In this document: positions 11,601 to 23,900 of the stretch, in pieces
How positions within the stretch are numbered: position 1 is the stretch's first letter
Layout of the letters: every line of letters starts with the position of its first letter
DNA from: Rhynchonema sp. JSB1_4
Taxonomy: Eukaryota > Nematoda > Chromadorea > Monhysterida > Xyalidae
Direction: 5' to 3'
Assembly (NCBI GenBank): GCA_030248065.1
Contig: JASAMV010007297.1
Coordinates: 1 to 64,000, forward strand
Length of the DNA: 64,000 nt
Notes under the pieces: generated by a model
The model's input: only the letters and a program-made list of their open reading frames with translations
The model's database searches: none
What the model was told of the DNA's origin: nothing
Made by a program: the position numbers and the translations under genes

Positions 11601-14600
11601 TCGCACGTGCTGCAATTTCCACAACAGCAACCCACAAATGACCAGAGCGTGGCCAAAGGCTATCTCCCCCAGCCAGCACTGACCTGCACAGCAATTACAT
11701 TGATCAATGGTGTGACTTGGCAGTCACAGCAATGTCCCACGTCAATGCCCTCACACGCACGTCGGCAAGGCAGCGTCTTCTCGGAACGAACGTACACCGC
11801 ACGGATACGATTCCAGTCTGCAGCCGGGGACCGAACTTTTACTCGCAGTTGTCTTACTGTGATTTTACAAGGCTGACTGCGATTATATTACCCACCTTCT
11901 TTCACTTCCGGCTCGACGCCAAATCGTTTCTTGTGCGCTTTGAAATCGCGACGATTTTGGTCGACCTGGAAATTATTTGCAAAAATTGGAGAAAACTGGC
12001 CAGAGAGGGCTCGAACCCACAGCCACACAAGCAACGCACTAAGCGAGACGGACGTACCTCAGTCTGACACCGCGAGCACCAATACTGTCTGCGAGCCATC
12101 TTTGTCATGTCCGTCCATTTCTGTCGTTTGGCGTAGAATGTGTAGGCCGACAACGGCTGGGTTTGACTGCGCACAATCAACAGTGGACGTAGATTGCCTG
12201 CAATGAATGGGGAGGCAACGTTCACAGGTACCCTGCCTTTGTCGCCGGTGGCAAACCAAAATATGAGCTTCATCAGCATTTCAGCGTTGTTTGTTTTAGT
12301 GCCTGGTAACAAACAAAACGTTTATTTGCCCACGGAGCACGGAAAGAACAGGTTCCAAATGAAGCAGGCACTAAGGCCGAGCTGAATGTTTGCATTGCTG
12401 CGTTGTGACACGTTTCAAACAGAAACAAGCACCGAATCACAGAAGCCCCTCCCCCAACACACTGGTGTATCCCATTTGCGAGAACTCAGCACACTCATCC
12501 GGATCCAATGGATGTTTGATCTGAGGTGTCAACTGCGGTTTGGTTGGGTCGGGCTGCGCCGGCGCGTGGATACGAAGTCGATTCAGCCAATGACGACGGA
12601 TACGGTCTCTCGCTGCCGGCGCCGTCATCTGGTAGTCCTCAGGGTACTGCAATATTCGGCTACTATTTTCTATTGAATGCCACTCAGTAGATCGGAATGA
12701 AAGGTTCTTTGACGAATGGAGCTGAAAATTACAGTTCTCATCGAAAAGGCTATAGGATCTCCCATTGGGAGCGAATCCTATGCTATGATCAAAAAATTAT
12801 GCACACCAACATTCGTTAATTTCCGAACAACATCTTTCTTATGTCTCTGCTTCGTGTCAGCGAACAGCAGTAAACGTGGCACCGAATATCCAATACGCTC
12901 GTGAGAGCAGTTAGAAGAAAACACAAATAAGACATTATAAATTACTGAAAGGTGCAAAACAATTACGGCCCCCAACAAAACACCCGTCCTCAATACCTCC
13001 GGCACCTCCTCAGCCCGCTGCCACTTGATGTTGACCTCTAGCTGTGGTTCATCGGGTGCTTGTCCTTCATCGGCCATGAACGGGTCCATCGCACAACGTT
13101 GGTGCAACTCAAGTTTACGATATAGACGCTCGTCGGCATCGATGTTCGTCTCTTCGGCATCGCTTTCGGCCTGCAGATATAATCAGGTTTCGAAATTTTT
13201 GCATTAGTTTCCATTATCATCGTTCGCATTAGTTCTGTAAAATCATTCGCTTGAGCAGTAGCAATTGATTTCTGGAGATATGGTAATTCGGGCAACCCTA
13301 CGTTTCATATCCACCGGAATCATTCTAGTCATTTCTGTGTGATTTTCCTATAATATGGCCGATGAAAGGCATGACACAGAAGTCGAGAAACGCACACCAG
13401 CACATCGTAATTGTTTGATACGAGGTTATGTGCGCAAGGTTTATACTGACAATAAACTTAGTCGTGGTTCACCTTTTCACCAAAAACGCCAATGCCAAAC
13501 AAAACAAGCTAATATACCGCTCCAGCACCTGTTTCAACGCATTCACCAACTGCTGATCAGTAGTGCCTTCTTCAGCGATCTTCAATTTCAGCAGCTGCAC
13601 ACGTTTCTTGCGATGTTGGCGATACACTGCGACCACCTGCAGAAATATTGTCAATGAGCTGTTGTTTTCATCGTCACTTTTTAAAAAAACCAAATAACAT
13701 TCATAAATCTATGGTATTATCACAAATAGGCAAAAGCTCTCAAGATCTTAAAATAAAGCACTGTTGACACATCTCGGCAATAATATTGAAATCGAACCAC
13801 CACAAGCTACACGTCCAGTGTCAAGCCAAGCTATGACAATCATTGCATTACAGTACCCAATAACTACAGTAACTCACCTGTGGGGCAGTGCACACGGGCA
13901 GTGCGTTGAGTGCGTCACGGTGGTCGTAACCCAATTGAATCAGGCGCATAAACATGTTACGCATCGCCTGCAAACGAACAATTCACATAATATTCGCAAA
14001 AATGTGGAAAAATGTTCAAACCCCACCGTCTTGTGTGCTTGCCAAATTTCGATGCCGTTCTCCAGAATGTCCTTCGAACCATTACGCACTGCCTTGAATA
14101 AAATTGGGATAAAATCAACACAGAATGAATGAAGTCGGACAAAAAGCATTAAAACCGCATTGAAAGCGTCAAAATCATTGAAACAACAAGCAAAGACCAG
14201 CCCCCAGCCCATATTCACGAACCTGCTGCGCCATGATAGTGCACAATTCGGCCGATTGACATCCGTCCCTGTGACCAGTGTGGATTTGTTCACATTGCGA
14301 CCGACACGGCAATTGGTTAGATTGTAGCACATAGAGCAGCTTGTTGGCTAGAATGTGATAGATTTGGTTTGGGAGTTTTTAGGAAAAAATCGTGCCGGGC
14401 CTCACGACCACTGCACCTAAAGTGTTTTTTGCACGTCTAAAATGTTAAAGTAGCATTATTGAGGCAAGAGCTATGTTGTCCTTGCTGCCTTTTGTTTCCG
14501 AAAATTTTTCAACAAATCACATCCTCCTCGACCATGAATCAAACCCCACGTCACGTTAACGACTCTTTACGATTTATGAACAGTGGAACACGACACGAAA

Positions 14601-17600
14601 TGTCAACGGATTTAGTTCCCTACAGTGTTGGAGGTACTCTGGAGGGGGGGATACCTACTGTACCGCGCTCGAAGAGGGGGGATACCTACTGTACCAGAGC
14701 CGATGGCCTGGGGGGGTTATGTACCTAGGGGGGGTTTGGGGGGGGTTAGGTTTTGGGGTGAAAATTTTTAATGTGTTTATTATGTGTGGAATCGTGTGAA
14801 AACGTAGTATCTGCGCGCGCAGCGCGCGAATTTGGGGTAATTTGAGGTAAAAACTACTGATTTTACACTAATTTTGGCCATTTTGGTCAAAAATTGGCAC
14901 TTTTGGGGCAAAATCGGGGGGATACCTACTGTACCGGTTTGAAAATCGGGGGGATACCTACTGTACCATGCCAAACATCGGGGGGGATACCTACTGTACC
15001 AGGCGAGGGGGATACCTACTGTACTGGGTGGGGGGCTACCCCCCCCCAAACCCCCCCACCTCCAACACTGGTTCCCTACAACATACTATTATTCACGATT
15101 CCACTCGGGTCGGGACGAACGAGCTTGATCTTGGAGCTGCATTGCACACAACGATAAATCACCTGAATAATATGATGGAAATGCAAATGGAAACGAAATG
15201 TGAGAAAACCAAAAAAGAACCAACCTTTCCATCAGCAATCTTGCCCGTTTGCATGAATGTGTAGGCTTGGTGGTCATTCTCTTTGCCGCGAACGATCAAC
15301 ATCGGACGTAGATTCACTGCAAACAACCAAGGTGAGGTGTTAAGCCGCACACAGCTTACGGCAGCACCGGCCAAGTTCACTTAAATTTTTCTTTTGGTTG
15401 CTGTTTTTAATTACTTTTGTTTCAGATGGGAAGAACGAGCTAAACGCTGAATTGTGCGTGTAACGTAGACAAATAATTGTAACAAAACATTTGCAACCGC
15501 CATAGGCTCTCTATCACAACGGTTCCATCAAAGCGATCAGCCAATGAAACGGAACATCCCAAAAAGGTCTCCTTGCCAGTTGTATGTGACGAGTCCAGTC
15601 CCCAAATACCCTCAGCGCACACCCCATCCCCCTCACCGGTCAATCCAATCATAGCCATTTGCGGGCATTCATCCGCCTCCACTTGCGGCGTGTCCATTTT
15701 CGTCTCCACCAACTGTTGTGGTCCGCCTTGCAATTTCATGCGTCGTTCCTGTACGTTCTTGACTGCGAGCAGTTTCTTTGAGATACTCTCGCGATCCGTC
15801 TGCAAGCAGATGGATTATGCGTTGGCTGGGGTCATGTGGCCAGGTCTTCGTACTGACGATGACCTAGTGCACCACCCGTCGACTGGAGTGCGAGACCTTG
15901 CGGCTCAGCGTGCTGTGGTTGCCCGTTTCAACCTGTTTTCACAGGCGAGCGGTACACCAGATCTTCGCCAGTGTGAATGCAACAGATGGCAACGTGACTT
16001 CAAAAACGCTGCAACAACCTCCCAGCCAACCCACCTGCGCTCCATACGACCACTGACTGCGTCCACCCCTTCCACCACCTCGGCCCCGATAACTGCGTGG
16101 TGTGTAGTCCATTGACGTGTCACTGCTACCCGGCGACCAGATTACTGTAATTGATTGGTATTGATTACGATAGGTACTAGTCACGCACGTTGACGCATGT
16201 TACGTTGTTACAATTTCTTTTGAATTATAAGTACAGTGTTCATTTGGTTGCCCGTTTCGACAGACGGGCGAGTTACACCAGGTCACAATCACCACGAATG
16301 CACCAAATAACCCAACAAACTACAGACGAGCTGGTTTTATGCCCGTTTGCAAACATACATATACATATACAAATACATAACCAACAGCACCAACTAACTT
16401 CCCCCTCCGACCGGTGTCGCCCCGCCCGGTCCACTCGCGCCAAATGTCTGTGTGGCGACGGTACGAGTGCGAAACGCGCGTGAATACGTCGTCAGACCGG
16501 TTAGGATCTGTTGGATGCCTTCATCCGATGTGAGAATGCCCGTTTGCACGCGTTTCATTATCGTGTCCACTCGCATCAGGATGTTGCCCTGCACAATAGT
16601 TAAGGTGGCAATGTTTGGGTGCTTTTTTAAAAAAAATTATGCGTCGGGAATCAGTAGACTTGTTTGGACTCTTTCCTGTTCTCCCGTTGACATCGTTATA
16701 ACGAGTAGTGACTGTACGTTTGTTGTGAAGTCCGCTACATGATTAATTTTCTTGAACATCATTTTGGCCCCCATCATTGACGTTGACTTGTTAAACCGGG
16801 CAACCGGATATCGTATGCTCTCAGAATCAGGCCGTTCCCAATAAAATGTCACTGTATGTAATCTGTGATCACAAAAACAACATTGAAACAGGATAAAACA
16901 CGTTAAAATTGTCACAATTAATTTTTAAAATTTTGTTCTCAGGCACGAACGCAAGCTTGTGCCGACTTACGCTCACCCTTTTGATCAGGCAACAGCAGAG
17001 CATTTATAGGGAATCCAACCAGCTCAACTGCCAACACCCACGTGCGAAATGTTTCACAACGTGTGATTTTTCAGCGCACTGTTTCTTGTCACGATGTCCG
17101 CTGTGCTTGGTAGCATTTGCCTGATCAAAAGGGCGAGCCTAAGTCGGCACAAGCTCGCGTTTGTTCCTGAAAACAAAATTTTAAAAATTAATTGTGACGG
17201 TTTTACCGTGTTTTATCTCGTTTGATCGATGTTTTTGCGATCATTGAACATATACAATAGTCAAATTTCAAGTAAAAAAGCAAGCATGAGATATCCGGTT
17301 TCCCGCTTTAATCAGGCGCTATATGGTGAACATTCTTTATAGTGATGGAAAGTGACAGGTCCCGGCCCCGACATGTCAATATAAACAAAACACACAATAA
17401 CGCATAACAAATTCGTGACAAAATGTGCCAGAAACCGCAACAATGCAGGTATGCTGCCATTGCACTCCCAGCCACCTGAATATTGCCAGCAGTCGGTCGT
17501 CGTATCTGTGGGGGCAACGGTCGTCTCAATTGTTGACCGCCGGGACGTCGAAACTGCATCAAACGTCGTTCGGCTGCACTTGGCTCGTATGATTGACGTG

Positions 17601-20579
17601 TCTGCAATCAATTCAAAGTTTGGGTAAATTTAAATGCGAGTTTCTATCAGTTTAAAAATTAACTGAGTAAGTCAGGTCGAAAAGGTGATATAAGCCACAT
17701 TGACAAAAACCAGTCGTAAAACCAAGCAGGAACGTTGTTTTGTGCAGATCAACTTAAACCAGTTATCTGATCAAGTTGCTGGCACCTGAATTCGCAGGAG
17801 TCCGATTTGAAGTAGCAACAGTTTCAGTCGCTCGATAATCTAGGATCAAAAAATGTTGTGGTCTGTTCATATGGTTGCCCACTGGCGTCAGAATATGCTG
17901 CTAAAAGTCACCAAGAATTGACGAATATCAACTACCAATTTGCCACTCACGCGTGCACTTCTGCGAGTCTCGCCAGCCAGTTGTTTTTCCACCCGCAACA
18001 GTGGTGCATCATCAATCATGTTCACACTTGTGCGTGACGTGGCTGCACGACTACGAGTGGGTCGGGCCACTTCCGCCTCAATGACCACATACGAAATGAT
18101 GGCGTATTTGGGTTTCTCCTCGCCAACTTTGGTCGCGATGTACGTGTGACGGCGAACCTGTAATTGAGTTTGCGTGATCGATTGACTTTTTGTGAAATTA
18201 TTGCCAGTGGATGCCAGTCACCCACCGTTCCTCGATCGCACGACACCGGCGTACGGTCAAATTCGTACGTCAAAATCCACGTGGATTCGGTGTCATCAGC
18301 AGTTGAGAATTTGATCTGCAAACGGAGGTCACTGTTTGGTATTTTGTTTTTTGAAGTATTCAGAACACGTTTCCCGAATTTTTGTATAAACTTTTGACAG
18401 ATTTATGATGGAGAGAACTCTCTTCGAATTACTCGCAGGCTTAGCATAGATGTTCCCGGCTGAAGCACGAGCACAGCAGCAAGCAAGCCAACCGAACCGG
18501 ACCTGTTGCGACTCTGGATCGAGTGAGAATGTCTTTGTGACCGATTTGATAGTGTCGGGATGCCGATCGCCACACGCCTTCACGACGACGGCGTCTGAAA
18601 CAAGTAATTAAATGGGTAGAATAGAAAAAGGTTTTTAGGCCAAATAATGATGCAGATACAGTCAACCCTCATTGTAGTGAAATATTCGGGGCCTGTCATT
18701 TTTGGTCACAACCTGCAGATTGGGGACCAAATTGGAGTCCATAAATATTCATTTTTATACAGGGTTTCACCACAAAGAGGGGTTGACTGTACGTTCAAAC
18801 AACAAAAAATCACAACAATTCAAACATGTCAGACCTTTATCGAGTTCGGTAGCAGCGAGATCGATGACATAGGTGCACTCAGTCGACTCCCTCACACAAT
18901 CCGTTGGTGCCTCCGGTGCCAGATTCTCAGCGTTCTCGCCTTTTTCAAGTTCAAATGCAATCAGTTTGGCCGCGTCCGGAATGTTGGTGACGGCCTGTGA
19001 CCAGACTGCGAAATTAACATTGCCTTTTCAATTTCGTTTGCTTTCTCAGGCAAAGAATCAAGTGATCCACGTGGACAAAAACGATAACGATGACGTGAAA
19101 CGTTTTGTACGTGCAACAGACTATTGAACGTCAGGCTTATTTCGAGACATAATCACACGGTGTGATGAGATGAGCAAAAAACTAGTCAAGCAAAATTAGT
19201 AAAAAAAGACAAAAACCATAAATTTCAAAATCAACCTTCAACATCCAAGTAGTGGGCTGTTTGACTGGTTCCCTCACAGTTGGTTGTTCATCGTCTCCAG
19301 GTTCGGGCACGGCTGCCTTCTTCTCCACCACCTTCTCAATCACGATGTCGTCGTTGTCGTTATCGGCTGCAAAAAAATTATAAGGTGTAACTTCATTGGA
19401 TACTGTGAGATCGTGTTGCAGGTTGTAAGCTGGTTCAAACACAGTTTTTATATTTCTTGAGAACATGACAACACAGTATAACTGTTGAAATCCAAGACTG
19501 TTTCAAAATACACTGCGATGTTGGTTGTGACATAAAGGCAGCTGACGCTTTACATGTTCAAGTTCCAACCTTCGGTGGTGAACAGATCCTCCTTCTGTTT
19601 CCCCGCCTGTTCCCCACCCTCTCCTGCTCCAGCCTCTGCTCGTTGTTCAGGCGCGTTCTCATCGTTTTCCGGCTCCTGCTTTTCGTTCGTGTCCGCATCT
19701 GTGGGTTCCTCTTTGCTCTCTCCTTGTGCTTGTTGTTCTTCTGCTGGTGGTTGTTGTTCGTCGGCGTGCATATCACCGTTCTGAATGCAATTCGTAATTA
19801 AAGTTTTGATCAACAAATGGTTTGATAAAAATATTCAAAGATGAACGGAGCTATGTGTACAAACAGCACATAATATTTATATTCTGGTGTATTAGTCGTT
19901 TTTTCGGCAAGAACAACGTGCAGATATCAATAGCGTACTTGACCAAAAACTACTAAAATGAAGTGCTCACTTCTTGCGGTTGATCACTGGTTTCAGCGGC
20001 AGATTCAGCACCAGCATCAGGCTGAAATAACGTAACTTTGTCATCGAATACCATGGACCACAACCTATACCTACTAAAGAACCGGTTTTAAATATTTTTT
20101 TGTGAAAAAAAAACGGGAAAAACTGAAAAAGAACTGCAGTGAATTAGGACAGTGGAGCTCAAAACAAGGTGTTTTCGAAGCATTTTAATGCTCGTGCAGA
20201 CAGCACTACGATGTCAAATGGTGTTTGACGCTCATAAACATCGAAACAGTGCATTATTACACAACCAGCTTCCGACGAAAGTGGGTTTAAAAAGAACATA
20301 TCTTTCCTTTGGACAAAAATTGGCGAAACTTTGCGAAATTGAAAGGATGTTCCGTGCAGCTGGTCTTTTCGTTTTTCTAAAACCCCAGATACAGACGCTT
20401 TCGATTGAATTTCGGCGATGAAAAAATCCCTTTTTTAATCGGTAAGCACCCCACAACCATAACTATTCTTGTATCCAAATGCAACCCACTTGTACAGCAA
20501 CCATCTCCTTGCCCGTCTCTGCTCCGCCCTCTTCCACCTGATTGGCTGGTTGCGTGTCCATTGGCTCCTCGGTCGACAT
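5653..20579 (-). CDS. large protein with two FLYWCH-like modules and two SWIM zinc fingers
   Basis: Exons: 20490-20579 (ATG), 19971-20021, 19570-19780, 19236-19366, 18835-18994, 18503-18594, 18226-18315, 17951-18157, 17476-17601, 16399-16588, 16035-16144, 15637-15799, 15225-15316, 15105-15162, 14223-14347, 14027-14092, 13878-13967, 13529-13636, 13006-13170, 12463-12646, 12058-12197, 11896-11965, 11684-11856, 11114-11179, 10897-11032, 9965-10129, 9624-9716, 9451-9545, 9094-9183, 8718-8820, 8336-8418, 7922-8059, 7484-7619, 7235-7314, 6743-6839, then 6058-6293 (stop), or 6087-6293 plus 5653-5804. All phases agree (1,469 or 1,510 aa). Order: acidic Glu/Gln N-terminus; RGG stretch (exon 16035-16144); Cys module 1 (15799-13529) and its tandem copy (12646-10897); AT-hook-like RGRPR and RRRGK (9624-9716); acidic Ser/Asp; SWIM 1 (CTC ... 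CVH) and SWIM 2 (CNC ... CMH); Gln/Ala-rich end. Probably a nuclear DNA- or RNA-binding protein. SWIM with FLYWCH-like zinc modules is typical of MULE transposases, but no DDE core is present. The orthologue is unknown to me. Confidence 0.8.
10383..10610 (+). mobile_element. LINE (non-LTR) ORF2 C-terminal remnant
   Basis: An open frame of 75 codons on the plus strand ending at a stop resembles the C-terminal end of non-LTR retrotransposon ORF2. It has IGLTESPICESC followed by a C-x2-C-x8-H-x4-C knuckle (CESC ... H ... C) and a conserved tail. The same family fragment occurs at 40640-40990. There is no reverse transcriptase upstream, so it is a dead 5'-truncated relic in an intron (10130-10896) of the SWIM gene, opposite in strand. 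Confidence 0.75.
14623..15070. mobile_element. hAT-type MITE, GATACCTACTGTACC motif family
   Basis: Ends CAGTGTTGGAGG and CCTCCAACACTG match as inverse complements. The flanking 8 bp GTTCCCTA is identical on both sides (14615-14622 and 15071-15078). The word gatacctactgtacc is repeated near both ends; the core holds GCGCGCGCAGCGCGCG and A/T-rich DNA. It lies in an intron of the SWIM gene (14348-15104), only about 35 bases from the donor of the exon 15105-15162. Confidence 0.93.
16780..17310. repeat. foldback element in SWIM gene intron
   Basis: Long inverted repeat. The left arm runs through ...ACCGGATATC... and AATTTTTAAAATTTTG; the right arm gives CAAAATTTTAAAAATT and GATATCCGG in reverse. 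A central part near 17060 is unpaired. Arms are diverged by several percent. No reading frame is supported. It is probably a non-autonomous palindromic transposon. Confidence 0.7.
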
Positions 20580-20959
20580 TGCGACCAATCAGCGCACAGC
20601 AGTTGATCAATCGGTATCGATTGAAAATAAGTGTTGGTAAAATGCTAACTTTGACGCAGTTTAAAATCCCACCTGTAACACAAGATATGCATATGCAAAG
20701 TAAATATACAGAATCTAAAAAATTTGTGCCAAGTAATAATGTTCGAGTTGCATCAAACAACTCGCCCGATATAATAATGACGGGATTGGTCAAATGATAC
20801 AAAACAGAAAATTGTTGAACATTCGGATCATTTTTATACTCTAAGGAGAACAATAACAGGAAACAGCATAATAATCCCGCGTATTTTGATTTGAGATAGT
20901 CACAGCCATTCAGAACAACAATACCATAAAATCAACAACAAGAGCACAGGGTGTGAATT

Positions 20960-23900
20960 TCAAGGCAAATGTTGCAAGCACTGCGCCAAGATGGAGCGGA
21001 TCGCCTGTCGCGTTTTGGGGTCCTCTTTTTGGCACACAACATGAGTGCGAACGCCATCATCGACTTGGATGGTTGTGCACATTTGAGGCTAAAATGGCTT
21101 TTTAGGTAATGGTGGGCTTTGGTGATGTGGGTAACAATAACAATCATATAAAAAGCGCGTTTGATTTATGGTAAAATGGAAACATGTTTGCGTTTTGAAA
21201 TACGTCGATTGATGAAGCGAGAATAATAAACAAGCTGCCTGACATGAAACAAAGAAAACTGGATTAACACACAATGCTCTCGCATCCCTTAAAGGGGGCG
21301 CGACATTATTATTTTTCACGATACACCGCCTGATTTTATGCCAGAAATTGAAAGACGACATCCGAAGGAACATGTCTTACAAAGACAACAACATTGACCC
21401 GCGCTGTTTTCCGCATGAAAATCACCCCCGAACGTCGAATGTCAGGAACAAAAGTCAGTTTGCTGTAGTCGCTCGGCCGCTTGAAGATTAGACATCGAGC
21501 TCAAAAAATTATGATGTGGACTCGGCGCTTATGTAATATTTGCGAAACATTTCAGGTGCCACAGAAATTGCAACGTCGACAGGTGCTTGGAGCTGGTTGC
21601 CGGAAAAATGTTTCGCAGATATTACATAAGCACCGAGTCCATATCATAATTTTTTGAGCTCGATGCCTGATTTTCAAGCAGCCGAGCGACTACAGCAAAC
21701 TGACTTTTGTTCCTGACATTCGATGTTCGGGGGTGATTTTCATGCTGAAAACAGCGCGGGTCAATGTTGTTGTCTTTGTAAGACATGTTCCTTCGGATGT
21801 CGTCTTTCAATTTCTGACATAAAATCAGGCGGTGTATCGTGAAAAATAATAATGTCGCGGCCCCTTTAAAGGGTCTCCGCCATATATATATGCGACCAAA
21901 ACCAATCTCAATGAAACTTGGCACGGTAACTGGGCTTGGTCCAAAACACTCACGGCCAAGAAATTTTTTTCCCATATCAGCTTCCTGTCTGAGCCCGGAG
22001 GGCTGAAAGGTAAAAAGTTTTGACCCTACCTCCGCACCTTGAAATTAAAATACCGATCTGTTTCGCATGTTCTTTGTGTGCCGTTTGGTCGCAAATGTTT
22101 CATAAACGCTTTGGCTCCAATTTAGGATCATATTCACTGTTTTGGCACAACCACAGCTCGCGCTATTTTTCCAAAACCACGTGCATTTCAGAAAAAAAAT
22201 TTTCCGTTGTATTTTTCGGCCATATAGAGAGCGCACACAGCTTTACTATAAAGCAGGTAAAAACGCCCATTTATCACGCTATACAAGCGATGCAAGACCG
22301 ATTTTCCATCGCTGCTAAGTTTCGACAAAAGCTCGCTCAACTGTGTTGAGCGTCAGCTTTTTTGCCTTTTCCGGGGGACCCAAGGCACACTTCTGTGTCA
22401 TATTTTCCTATTTTAATAACAATGTACCGAGGTGACATATAGCACGCCAGATAGTAAAAATATAATTGTTGTTAATTACGTATGTGCAAACCTACGTTGA
22501 TTCATCTGCATCCTTGGAGGTACGACCAACAAATGAATTTTACACAAAATTCATAATTTTAGCAAATTTTCGCTTTCGTCATATTTATAGCCTACCCACA
22601 GTTGTGATGGAAGTGTGATATTTACTGTCCTATGAAGCCCTAATGCTATTCGTGTTCATCGATCAAAATCCAAAATTCTAGCTCCAACGTAACTTGAGAA
22701 AAGTCGTGTTCATTGAGGTCCATGCGTTGGACTTGGAACTACAACCGGCCTTATAACCGGACCAGCGTCTGCGGTGCCTTCAATTGAACGACTTCTGCCC
22801 AAGATACGTTAGAGCAACAATCTTGGATTTTGATCGATAAACAACAATAACATTGGGGCTTCATCGGACAATAAATATCACACTTCCATCACAACTGTGG
22901 GTAGGCTATAAATATGACGGAAGCGAAAATTTGGTAAAATTATGAATTTTGTGTAAAATTCTTTTGTTGCTCGTACCTCCAAGGATGCAGACGAACCAAC
23001 ATAGATGTGCACATAATTAACAACAATTGTATTTTTTCTATCTGGCGTGCCATATGTCACCTCGGTACATTCTTATTAAAATAGGAAAATATGACATAGA
23101 AGTGTGCCTGGGCTCCCCAGAAAAATGCAAGAAAGCTGAGGCTCACCACATTTGAGCGAGCTTTTGTCGAAACTTAGCAGCGATGGAAAATCGGTCTTGC
23201 ATCGCTTGTATAGCGTGATAAATGGGCGTTTTTACCTGCTTTATAGTAAAGCTGTGTGCGCTCTCTATATGGCCGAAAAATACAACGGAAAATTTTTTTT
23301 CTGAAATGCACGTGGTTTTGGAAAAATAGCGCGAGCTGTGGTTGTGCCAAAACAGTGAATATGATCCTAAATTGGAGCCAAAGCGTTTATGAAACATTTG
23401 CGACCAAACGGCACACAAAGAACATGCGAAGCAGATCGGTATTTTAATTTCAAGGTGCGGAGATAGGGTCACAACATTTTACCTTTCAGCCCTTCTGGCT
23501 CAGTCAGGGTGCCGATATGGGAAAAAATTTTCTTGGCCGTGAGTGTTTTGGACCAAGCCCAGTTACCGTGCCAGGTTACAATGAGATTGGTTTTGGTCAC
23601 ATATATATGGCGGAGACCCTTTAACGTACTAATGTAATCTTGAAGCTGTTCGGTCCAAGCTCATCCGTGATCACTTCAGCGCCAACCATAACCTGAAATG
23701 AAAGCATCATTCAAAAGTCGTACAAAATCACCAAATAGTTCCAACACAGACCGCTTTCAAAAAGTCGGTCATTTTGCTCATCTGCAACATTCCGACCAGA
23801 GGCTGGCCGGGCTTGACGTCCAGTTCTGAGGCCGAAGTCCTTGTCTGCGACCGGCTGTTGAGCGTGATTTCATTGTCATTCAGGGATAATTGTCCGTGCA

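Noticed and set aside
22020..23472. Matching 109-codon open frames on opposite strands
   Set aside because: They are the two arms of palindromic element Y read outward; identical noncoding sequence, no family signal and no splice context.
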